A stretch of 64,000 nucleotides of DNA from contig JAFYYU010000001.1 in assembly GCA_017557425.1 (NCBI GenBank), positions 1 through 64,000 on the forward strand. The letters run 5' to 3'. Shown piece after piece: positions 41,613-49,550 of the stretch (position 1 is the stretch's first letter; each line of letters opens with the position of its first letter). The stretch comes from Muribaculaceae bacterium (GTDB taxonomy: Bacteria; Bacteroidota; Bacteroidia; Bacteroidales; Muribaculaceae). The notes below the pieces were generated by a model. That model was not told the origin of the DNA, searched no databases, and was given only the letters and a program-made list of their open reading frames with translations. The position numbers and the translations under genes were made by a program.

Positions 41613-42638
41613 ATGAAGAAAAACGAATCATCTAACCTTACATCGAGCGACATCTTGCGTGATGCCCGCAGAATAATCGACACGGCACGCAACAACGCCA
41701 TCCGCAGCGTGGACTATAGCAGAGTCCAGATGTATTGGAACCTTGGGAAACGCATCTTTGAAGAAGAACAACAAGGAAAAGACCGTGCTGACTATGGCGC
41801 CTATATTGTGAAGAGTCTTGCTAAGGAACTGGAGAAAGAATATGGCAGCGGATTTGGCGTTAGACAATTGGAACAAAGTCGACAATTTTATCGTACCTAT
41901 CCAATTGCGAACACACTGCGTTCGCAATTAAATTGGAGTCAATATAGACGACTTATACAGATTGATGACCCCGACAAGCGCGAATATTACGAGTTGGAAT
42001 CAGTAAACAATGGTTGGACTGCACGAGAGACTGAGCGACAAATCAATTCCATGCTTTATGAGCGTTTATTGCTCAGTAACGATAAAGAATCTGTTCTTGC
42101 GGTCGCACGGCGCGAACGCGTTCCTGAAAGTCCTGAAGAAATCATCAAAGACCCGATGGTCTTGGAATTTCTTGGTTTAAAACAGCAAGCATCATATTAC
42201 GAAAAGGACCTGGAAAGCGCTATTATTTCCCACATTGTAGACTTCCTGCTTGAAATGGGCAAAGGATTCTCATTTGTATCAAGGCAAAAACGCATTATGC
42301 TTGAAGATGATGAGTTCTTCATTGACCTTGTGCTATATAATAGACTATTGCGATGCTTTGTGATTATCGAATTAAAAACAGGCAAACTCACGCACCAAGA
42401 CCTTGGTCAATTACAGATGTATGTCAATTATTATGATCGGCTTGAGAAAATGCCTGAAGAAAATCCCACAATCGGCATTCTACTTTGCACCAGCAAGAAC
42501 GACACAGCAGTTAAAATGGCATTACCCGAAGACAACAAGACCATTCTCGCAAGCCAATATCAACTGTATTTGCCAACAACCGAACAATTAATCAATGAAG
42601 TCAATGAAGTAAAAATGTTGGCTCAAAAGAAAAGATAG
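41613..42638 (+). CDS. DUF1016 PDDEXK nuclease-domain protein (YhcG-like)
   Basis: 341 residues from the ATG at 41613; the frame opens at 41586 inside the -7 box and that start is rejected. N-terminal DUF1016 domain (about 10-160: YWNLGKRIFEEEQ, YGSGFGVRQLEQSRQFY, LNWSQYRRLIQI) and a C-terminal PDDEXK nuclease domain (about 190-335: GLKQQASYYEKDLESAIISHI, DDEFFIDLVLYNRLLRCFVIIELKTGKL; the D..E-x-K motif is IDLVLY and IELK). Homologues occur as accessory genes near DNA-modification systems. Base composition is visibly more AT-rich than neighbours, a sign of transfer. Confidence 0.88.
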   Translation: MKKNESSNLTSSDILRDARRIIDTARNNAIRSVDYSRVQMYWNLGKRIFEEEQQGKDRADYGAYIVKSLAKELEKEYGSGFGVRQLEQSRQFYRTYPIANTLRSQLNWSQYRRLIQIDDPDKREYYELESVNNGWTARETERQINSMLYERLLLSNDKESVLAVARRERVPESPEEIIKDPMVLEFLGLKQQASYYEKDLESAIISHIVDFLLEMGKGFSFVSRQKRIMLEDDEFFIDLVLYNRLLRCFVIIELKTGKLTHQDLGQLQMYVNYYDRLEKMPEENPTIGILLCTSKNDTAVKMALPEDNKTILASQYQLYLPTTEQLINEVNEVKMLAQKKR

Positions 42639-42654
42639 AATCAGCGCAAACTTT

Positions 42655-43326
42655 ATGATAAAACGGGGATTGATACATAATGCGACCGAGATGGTGGACC
42701 TGATCCAGGAGGTGGGGTTCCTGCCGTTGCTGTATAGCGGTGCGAACGGCTTCTCGGCCGAGGAGGTCGTTGACAGCGACTGCCGGTATGTGGTATATGA
42801 CGATGGCGGATGGGACTGGCCCATGTGGAAGTGGAAAGGCCCCATCGTGACCGAAGGCAACTGCGTTTACGGCAAGTTCTTCGACAAAAAGGCGGGTTAC
42901 ATCAGCATGGACTGGTGGCCTGACTTCATGAACTGGCGCCGCCATGCCTACCCTGCCCCACCGGCAGGCTCCATCGAAGAGGCCATCGTGCTGACCCTGC
43001 GGGAACACGGCAGCCTCATCACTCGGGAGCTGCGCGCTGCCTGCGGCTTTACGGGAACAAAGATGCGCAGCCGCTTTGACGGCTATGTCACACGCCTGCA
43101 GATGTCGTGCCGCATCATTACCCAGGATTTCATCTATCCCCGCGACAAGCACGGCCACGAATACGGCTGGGGATGGGCCTTGCTCACCACTCCCGAGGAT
43201 CTGCTTGGCAAGAAAGCCTGCCAGTGCGACCGAACACCCCAGGAATCATTGGAACGCATCTTGGATCACCTCAAACGCCTGCTTCCCCGAGCCAGCGAAC
43301 AACAACTCTTGAAACTTATCAAATAA
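42655..43326 (+). CDS. AlkZ-related protein
   Basis: 223 residues. Tryptophan-rich N-terminal half (DDGGWDWPMWKWKGP, YISMDWWPDFMNWRRHAYP) and a C-terminal part with helical segments and GYGWGWALLTTPEDLLG. I recall it as the AlkZ-related family, which lacks the winged-helix glycosylase body; function untested. No signal peptide. It follows the DUF1016 gene after 16 bp and may share its promoter. Identification is from memory of family wording, not from a search. Confidence 0.6.
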   Translation: MIKRGLIHNATEMVDLIQEVGFLPLLYSGANGFSAEEVVDSDCRYVVYDDGGWDWPMWKWKGPIVTEGNCVYGKFFDKKAGYISMDWWPDFMNWRRHAYPAPPAGSIEEAIVLTLREHGSLITRELRAACGFTGTKMRSRFDGYVTRLQMSCRIITQDFIYPRDKHGHEYGWGWALLTTPEDLLGKKACQCDRTPQESLERILDHLKRLLPRASEQQLLKLIK

Positions 43327-43339
43327 AACATAACCAATC

Positions 43340-43708
43340 ATGAAACGAATTCTCTTCATACTCATTGCGCTGATGGCCGCCAATGCCCTGCAGGCCCAGA
43401 AGATCAGCTATATCGAAACGACAAAAGCATGGCATTACGTCTATGACGAAAACGGCAAGAAAGTCCATACCTTCAGCACCAGCCAAGGTCAGGTCGTGGC
43501 CTACAGCGAGTCGTTCTACGTCCTCAAGAACGGCTCATGGTACTACACCTGTGACGCCAAGGGCAAAAAACTGCACACCTTCTCGGCGAGCAGCGTGGGC
43601 GAGGTGCTCAATGCCGCCGGCGACACCTTCACCAGCCGCAAGGGCAGCTGGATTTACACCTGGGACAAGAACGGCAAGAAAATCTCTACCCGATACAGCC
43701 AAAACTAA
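43340..43708 (+). CDS. Small exported protein with repeated W-Y motifs
   Basis: 122 residues. Signal peptide (about 1-20, cut after LQAQ), then three repeats of about 33-37 residues, each with W-x-Y-x-Y/T-D-x-x-G-K-K-(V/L/I)-x-T-F-S (AWHYVYDENGKKVHTFS, SWYYTCDAKGKKLHTFS, SWIYTWDKNGKKISTRY). The repeats are each close to a small beta-hairpin with a D-x-N/A-G-K turn. No family recognised. Follows AlkZ-related gene by 13 bp. Confidence 0.65.
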   Translation: MKRILFILIALMAANALQAQKISYIETTKAWHYVYDENGKKVHTFSTSQGQVVAYSESFYVLKNGSWYYTCDAKGKKLHTFSASSVGEVLNAAGDTFTSRKGSWIYTWDKNGKKISTRYSQN

Positions 43709-43749
43709 CTGGGCTGGCACACTCCCTAACAACTCTTAACACCAAAAAC

Positions 43750-43780
43750 TTGCATAATTCAAGGATTTTTCCTAGTTTTG
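43750..43780 (+). promoter_or_regulatory. Promoter of sbcDC
   Basis: TTG (43750-43752), 20-bp spacer, TAGTTTTG (43773-43780); leader about 75 nt. Confidence 0.7.
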
Positions 43781-43861
43781 TGCTATCGAATTATTCTTCA
43801 ATCAAGGAGAAAATCAGTATGAAGCATTGTTAAACCAAACTAAAGAAAACGATTAGTATTC

Positions 43862-45064
43862 ATGTTCACATTCATTCACACCAGTGACTGGCATCTGGGT
43901 CAGAATTTCTACGGCTATGACCGTTCTGAGGAGCAGTGCGACTTCCTGAGCCAACTTGCCGACATCGTGCGCAAACGCCAGCCCGACGCGCTGCTCGTGA
44001 GCGGCGACATCTACCACACGGCCGCACCATCCAATGCGGCTGTCAACCTGTACGTCAACGCGATGCTCGACATCCACAAGGCCTGCCCCACCATGGCCAT
44101 CATCGTCATAGCAGGCAACCATGACAGCGCCTCGCGCCTGGACAGTGACCAACGCTTATGGCAACTGGCCAATGTCACCGTGCTGGGAGGCATCTCGCGC
44201 GATGGCGACGGTCACGCCGACCTGTCACGCCACATCATCAAAGTGGGCAACAAGGGCATCGTCGCCGCCGTTCCGTTTGCCTATCCCGCCAGTTTCCCAT
44301 TGACAGTCGGCGCAAGCGACATTGACCGCAGCCAGCGCCAACAAGCCTATTTTCAAGCCTTGCTTGACCATGCCAACTCACACAACGACAACGACCTGCC
44401 CGTTGTGCTCATGGCCCATCTGGCTGTCAACAACAGCGACTTCACGGGCCATGACCGCAACATGATGATGGAATGCGTTGAAATTGACGCCCTAGGCTCG
44501 GGCTATGACTACGCAGCCCTTGGGCACATCCACCGCCCACAGGACGTGGGCGAGCGTGCCCGCTACTGCGGTACGCCTATCCCCGTGAGTTTTGACGAGC
44601 AGTGCGAGCACTCGGTGAGCATCGTCGAAATTGATGACCATGGCACCATGCCCCGCATCGAAACCAAGGTCATCAAGAACCTGAAGCCCCTGCACACCCT
44701 ACCGGCCCGTGAACCCGTCGATATTGACACCGCCATCGGTCTGCTGCAAGGCCACAACCCCAACGAGAAATCCTACATCCGTCTCAACGTCATGGTGGAC
44801 CGCTTCCTGCCCAACGGAGCCCTGCAGCGCGCTGCCCAAGCCGTCAAGGACAAGCAGTGCCGTTTCTGCGAAATCAAAAAGACCATCACCGCCGAGGAAC
44901 GCCGCCACACCACCCAACTCACCGTGGAACAATTCAACAAGATGCTTCCCATCGAGGTTGCCAACCAGTTCTTTATCGACATGAACGGCAGCCCCATGAC
45001 CGAGCAGCAGCAAGAAATGTTCAACTATGCTTACCAAGCAGTAGAAAAGGAGAACAGACAATGA
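43862..45064 (+). CDS. sbcD: Nuclease SbcCD subunit D
   Basis: 400 residues. Calcineurin-like phosphoesterase at the N-terminus: TSDWHLGQ (D9, H11), VSGDIYHTAAPSNAAV, GNHDSASR, LMAHLAV and GHIHRPQ, giving all the manganese ligands; C-terminal capping domain. With SbcC it trims hairpins and blocked DNA ends. Its stop overlaps the ATG of sbcC by 4 bp. Confidence 0.95.
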   Translation: MFTFIHTSDWHLGQNFYGYDRSEEQCDFLSQLADIVRKRQPDALLVSGDIYHTAAPSNAAVNLYVNAMLDIHKACPTMAIIVIAGNHDSASRLDSDQRLWQLANVTVLGGISRDGDGHADLSRHIIKVGNKGIVAAVPFAYPASFPLTVGASDIDRSQRQQAYFQALLDHANSHNDNDLPVVLMAHLAVNNSDFTGHDRNMMMECVEIDALGSGYDYAALGHIHRPQDVGERARYCGTPIPVSFDEQCEHSVSIVEIDDHGTMPRIETKVIKNLKPLHTLPAREPVDIDTAIGLLQGHNPNEKSYIRLNVMVDRFLPNGALQRAAQAVKDKQCRFCEIKKTITAEERRHTTQLTVEQFNKMLPIEVANQFFIDMNGSPMTEQQQEMFNYAYQAVEKENRQ

Positions 45065-48000
45065 AACTCAAGCAACTTATTATCGACAATATAGCGTCTA
45101 TCGAGCACGCCGAAATCAACTTTGACGCCGCACCGCTGGCCGATGAGCACCTGTTTCTCATCTCTGGCGAGACGGGGTCTGGCAAGTCCACCATCATCGA
45201 CTGCCTGTGCCTGGCCCTTTATGGTGACACACCGCGCCTGAATGCCGCAAAAGGTGCTGACTACACCACCAGCCGTGAGGAGGGAGCCAACGAAGACAAT
45301 CTCAAAACCGATGACGTGAGACAGCTCCTGCGCCGCGGTGCCGTGAGTGCCGACGTCAGATTGACCTTTGACGACAACGACGGAACCCCTTACGTTGCCA
45401 CCTGGCACGTCCACCGCTCCCGCAACAAGGCCGACGGGGCCATCCAGAAACCCGTCCGCGTCATCATGACCGACGAAGGTGTCGCCCAATCCCACCACTA
45501 CACTAAAATCAAGGAAATCGATGAGTTTGTTCAAAAGGCCATCGGTCTGGACATGAACCAGTTCTTCCGCACCGTTGTGCTGGCCCAGGGCAAATTCGCC
45601 GAGTTCCTGGAGAGTGACGACAACGACAAGGCCGCCCTGCTCGAGAAGATGACAGGCACGGAGATCTATGCCCAAATCGGCAAGAAGATTTACGAGATCT
45701 GCAAAGAGAAAGAGCGTGAACGGGACCTGCTGAGAGACCAGCTCCAGAACATCACATTGCTCAGCGACGAAGAGAAAGCCAAAATCATCGATGAAATTGC
45801 CGATTTCAAGAAACAATCGGCCATTGAACAACAGCAGCACGACGGAGCCAAGAAAATGACCGAATGGCTTGGCGAAAAAGCCGATAATGAAAAGAAACTG
45901 GCCGACAAGCAAGCCATTCTCGCAGGCAAAATGAAACAGCGCGAGCACCCGGATTACCTTGAGCAACAGACACTCATCAACGACTGGGATGCCTCTGCCG
46001 ATGCCCGTCGCGAACTCCTGTCGCTGCACCAGGCACAAAGCCAAATAGAAGCGCTTGACAAGCAACGTCCCGCCTTACAGCAGGAATTCGACAGGCTATG
46101 CGCTGCCCTGCGTGCCACCGAGACCGATCTGTCGCAAAAAGAGAAAAACCTCGATGAAATCAGGGGATTTCTACGCCAGCAGGAGCCAAACCGTGAGATG
46201 TACAATGCCATCGGCGCCATCAAGTCGGTGATGAATAACCGCCAATCGGCAAGTGACAACATAGCAGCCTATACCACTGACCTCGAACGCGAAACAGGCC
46301 GACTGCCCAAAGCAGAGGAAACCCTCAAACGGACTCTGGAGGAGAGCAAGCAACAGGAAGCCGCTGTCGAGAAATCACAGCAGGAATATGACGACCTGCG
46401 CATCGACCAGATCATCAACCGCAAGGACAACCTGTTTAATGCCAAGCAGGAGCTCAGCACCTACAAGGACAGGCTAGATGATAATGTTCAAGCCAAGCAA
46501 AAACTGGAAGAACTCAAAGGCGAACTGAGAAAGCAACAGACAGCCCTCGAGCAGGAAGAGGCTGGCATTAAAGGCAAACGCGAACTGGAGCAAAAGGCCC
46601 GTGCCGCCGTCGAGCGCCAAAAGGACTGGAACGCACTCATCAACCAAGCCCACAAAACACTGCATGAGGGCGACACATGTCCCGTGTGCGGCAACGTCAT
46701 CAACACTTTGCTGGCCCCCAAGGCACAAAGTGAACTGGAACAGCTGCAGGCGGAGTTGCAGACGGCCGAACAAGCCGTCATTACAGCCGAGAGCTCCATC
46801 AAGTCCGCCCGAAATCTCACTGAACGGCTGCAACGGGAAATCCAAGACAAAGACAACGACCTCAAGCAAAAAAACGATGAGGGAGAAAGGCAATGGCGCC
46901 ACATTCAGGAATTGCTGGCAAACTGCGGCAAAAAAAGCGATGAAAAGGCCAATTCCAGCCATATCGAAGCCCTCATCAAAGACATTGATGATGACATCGA
47001 ACGCCTGAACCGCACCATCAAACAAGCGCAGAACCTCAACGAGCAGATTAAGCAGCAACGTGAGGCAAGCACCCTGAAAGTGAAGGCCCACAATCAGGCG
47101 CAGATTGACCTGAACAACATCAATGCGAGCATCAGCAAGCAGCGTGATGCCATCCAAGCCAGCCGAGAGCAGTTCAACAAAGCGACTGCCGAGTTGGACC
47201 AATTATTCATGTTTAGCGACTGGCAAGAACGGGCAAAAAATGCCGATTTCATCGAGAATTTAGAAAACGAGGCCAAAAACTACAAAGCCAAAGAGAGCGA
47301 AGCCCAGCAGCTCGACCACGCCATCGCTCTGATTAAGGCACACTTGCCAGCCATGGCCACCGCCAAAGCAAACATCAAGGGGTTGACCGACAACGGCCAC
47401 GCCACTACTTTAATCCCCGACAACCTGAGTGACTTGTGGAATACCCTGGAGAACAAATCGCTGGAATGGAACACACGTCTTGACGCCGAGCAGAAGAATG
47501 CGCAACAGGCTCAACAGGCATTGGATTCCTGCATGGCCAGCCAGCCGCTATTGACCATAGAACGGCTGACCGCTATTGCCAGTCACAACGAGGCAGACAT
47601 CACTGCCATCAAACAGGCACACCAGACGCTGGCGCAGGACATCGCCCTCATGCAGGGTGAGGTACAGGCATTGAAGACGCTCCAAGGCGAAATTATGGCT
47701 AAAAAGCCCGATTTCATCGAGGAAAATCTCGAACGTCTCGCCGACATCATCCAGACAACCGACAAACGAATCGAAGCGCTGAATGAAGAGGTTTCAAACC
47801 GCACGGCACGCCTCAAAACCGACGAGGAGTATGCACGTCTCTCGGGCGAGAAACAGCAATTACTCGAGCAGGCCGAAGCCGTCTATAGCCAATGGGCGGA
47901 GTTCAGCAATCTGCTGGGCAGCGCCGACGGCAAAACCCTGAGAAAAATCGCCCAGAGCTATCTGCTGGGAGAATTGTTGGGTTTGGCCAACGGCTATCTG

Positions 48001-48390
48001 CGACAGTTTAATGACCGCTACGAGCTGGAGACCAACCCCGGCACACTCACCATTCTGGTGCGTGACCTGCTGCAAGGCGACAGGACTGCGGTCACGACCC
48101 TCTCGGGCGGCGAGAGTTTCATGGTGTCGTTGGCGCTGGCGCTGGCGCTCTCCAGCATGTCTGGCAAAGTCTTTAATGTGGACACCATTTTCATTGACGA
48201 GGGTTTCGGCTCACTAAGCGCCGGCTACCTTGACAATGTGATGGAAACACTGAACCGCCTCTACGACATGGGCGGTCGCCGGGTCGGCATCATCAGCCAC
48301 GTGGAAATGCTCAAAGAGCGCATCACCACCCAAATCCAGGTGGAACGCGACCCCAAAGACAATACCGTCAGCCGCGTGAGAGTCGTCTGA
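45061..48390 (+). CDS. sbcC: Nuclease SbcCD subunit C
   Basis: 1109 residues from the ATG at 45061; the frame opens upstream inside sbcD, but the Walker A motif fits this start. Walker A GETGSGKST (36-44), long coiled-coil arms (about 190-950) with the zinc hook DTCPVCG near residue 540, signature motif LSGGESFMVS near 1014, Walker B FIDEGFG near 1044. SMC-like ATPase that works with SbcD. Typical length for Bacteroidota. Ends at a bidirectional terminator. Confidence 0.96.
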   Translation: MKLKQLIIDNIASIEHAEINFDAAPLADEHLFLISGETGSGKSTIIDCLCLALYGDTPRLNAAKGADYTTSREEGANEDNLKTDDVRQLLRRGAVSADVRLTFDDNDGTPYVATWHVHRSRNKADGAIQKPVRVIMTDEGVAQSHHYTKIKEIDEFVQKAIGLDMNQFFRTVVLAQGKFAEFLESDDNDKAALLEKMTGTEIYAQIGKKIYEICKEKERERDLLRDQLQNITLLSDEEKAKIIDEIADFKKQSAIEQQQHDGAKKMTEWLGEKADNEKKLADKQAILAGKMKQREHPDYLEQQTLINDWDASADARRELLSLHQAQSQIEALDKQRPALQQEFDRLCAALRATETDLSQKEKNLDEIRGFLRQQEPNREMYNAIGAIKSVMNNRQSASDNIAAYTTDLERETGRLPKAEETLKRTLEESKQQEAAVEKSQQEYDDLRIDQIINRKDNLFNAKQELSTYKDRLDDNVQAKQKLEELKGELRKQQTALEQEEAGIKGKRELEQKARAAVERQKDWNALINQAHKTLHEGDTCPVCGNVINTLLAPKAQSELEQLQAELQTAEQAVITAESSIKSARNLTERLQREIQDKDNDLKQKNDEGERQWRHIQELLANCGKKSDEKANSSHIEALIKDIDDDIERLNRTIKQAQNLNEQIKQQREASTLKVKAHNQAQIDLNNINASISKQRDAIQASREQFNKATAELDQLFMFSDWQERAKNADFIENLENEAKNYKAKESEAQQLDHAIALIKAHLPAMATAKANIKGLTDNGHATTLIPDNLSDLWNTLENKSLEWNTRLDAEQKNAQQAQQALDSCMASQPLLTIERLTAIASHNEADITAIKQAHQTLAQDIALMQGEVQALKTLQGEIMAKKPDFIEENLERLADIIQTTDKRIEALNEEVSNRTARLKTDEEYARLSGEKQQLLEQAEAVYSQWAEFSNLLGSADGKTLRKIAQSYLLGELLGLANGYLRQFNDRYELETNPGTLTILVRDLLQGDRTAVTTLSGGESFMVSLALALALSSMSGKVFNVDTIFIDEGFGSLSAGYLDNVMETLNRLYDMGGRRVGIISHVEMLKERITTQIQVERDPKDNTVSRVRVV

Positions 48391-48395
48391 CCTGT

Positions 48396-48445
48396 CAAAA
48401 AGAATCAGGGACGACGCCATCGAAAAGCGCCGCCCCTATTTTTTT
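48396..48445. terminator. Bidirectional terminator between sbcC and a DUF4251 gene
   Basis: Stem 48407-48417 with 48427-48437; on the minus-strand RNA all 11 pairs form (two G-U), on the plus-strand two A-C mismatches remain. A T-run follows on the plus side (48438 on) and a run of A's on the plus strand (48396 on) gives T's to the minus-strand transcript. Confidence 0.75.
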
Positions 48446-48468
48446 ACCCAGAGTTACGTTTTGTATGT

Positions 48469-48963
48469 TTAGTTAAGGATCTCCATACCGTGAATCATAC
48501 CGCTGTAGGAGATAGCGTCGCGGCCGCGGGGGTCAACGTCGATGGTCGTTTTGCCGTTCATGAAGACCTCGACGTGGAAGCGGTAATTATCATCGCCGTT
48601 ATCCACCCTGAAGGTTATACGAGCCCTGTCGGACTTAGGATATTCTACCTTATAGTCGAGTATCGCGCTCGAGAAATTCATCGCCTTATAACCGCTGGCG
48701 CCATAGCCCACATTTTGCCCGGAACCGGCATACGGCAGATAACAAGTCACCATACCGTCACGCAAAATCATCTTATGACCTTGACTGACTGGTGTCGTCG
48801 GGGCAGTCAACGGACGCATTGAACCTACCATCACAACAAACTGGCGAGATTCCAGCAACGACTTGATGGCCTCGGTTCGCTGCTCATCTACAACCTTATT
48901 GCTTGTATTGCATGCCGCCAGCATCAACATCAATATAGAAAGCAAGAATAAAACTCTTTTCAT
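48469..48963 (-). CDS. DUF4251 lipoprotein (second copy)
   Basis: 164 residues from the ATG at 48963; an earlier start at 48990 is less likely. Lipoprotein signal (MKRVLFLLSILMLMLAACN, lipobox LAAC). DUF4251 body: SLLESRQFVVMVGSMRPL, MVTCYLPYAGSGQNVGYG, KAMNFSSAILDY, IDVDPRGRDAISYSGMI. Function unknown; outer-membrane or periplasmic lipoprotein. Paralogue of the gene upstream. Confidence 0.85.
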   Translation of the reverse strand: MKRVLFLLSILMLMLAACNTSNKVVDEQRTEAIKSLLESRQFVVMVGSMRPLTAPTTPVSQGHKMILRDGMVTCYLPYAGSGQNVGYGASGYKAMNFSSAILDYKVEYPKSDRARITFRVDNGDDNYRFHVEVFMNGKTTIDVDPRGRDAISYSGMIHGMEILN

Positions 48964-49046
48964 AGTGCCAATCAAATTAGGGTTATTCATTAAAGAAAAA
49001 TTTCTATAATTTAGACTCCAATTTCCGTCATAAGTTTAATCACGAC

Positions 49047-49547
49047 TCAAAATACCATCTCGCCTTGAAACGAAATGGCATCCCTGTCACGGGCCCACAC
49101 GTCGATCAATGCTTTACCGCTCAAGAACAAATCAATCCGATAATGAAAAGTATCCTCGTCGTTGGTCACATCAAACTCGATGAGAAAACAATTACCGCTC
49201 GTCTGAACACAGGAATAATTATAGACAGGGGCCTTGAAATTCAATCCCTTGCCACCGCCGTAAGGCAAGCGGTAAGCCTCTCCCACATAGGGAAGGTAGG
49301 AATCCAACTCATCACCATTGAGCTTGAGTTCATAACCATAGCTCAGGTGCTTGGACGTCCCCCTCAAAGGCTTCATCCAGTCAACGGCAATCGTGAAATG
49401 GCGCTCATCGATCGACGCAAGCACCTGTCGAGAGATTTCGGCTTGACGTTCAGCTTTTGCCATTCGATTACCCGTGCTGCATGCTGTGAGCAACACCATC
49501 AACAGTGCCACAGCAGTAAAAATAACCTTATTCATTTGTCTTTTCAT
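49047..49547 (-). CDS. DUF4251 lipoprotein (first copy)
   Basis: 166 residues. Lipoprotein signal (VALLMVLLTACS, lipobox LTAC), DUF4251 body: DERHFTIAVDWMKPLRG, ELDSYLPYVGEAYRLPYGG, GLNFKAPVYNY, IDVWARDRDAISFQGEM. Shares order and motifs with the gene at 48469-48963 (S/Y-Y-LPY-G, R-RDAIS-G-M). Starts 3 bp after the PorZ-like stop, so translation is probably coupled. Confidence 0.85.
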   Translation of the reverse strand: MKRQMNKVIFTAVALLMVLLTACSTGNRMAKAERQAEISRQVLASIDERHFTIAVDWMKPLRGTSKHLSYGYELKLNGDELDSYLPYVGEAYRLPYGGGKGLNFKAPVYNYSCVQTSGNCFLIEFDVTNDEDTFHYRIDLFLSGKALIDVWARDRDAISFQGEMVF

Positions 49548-49550
49548 TGA

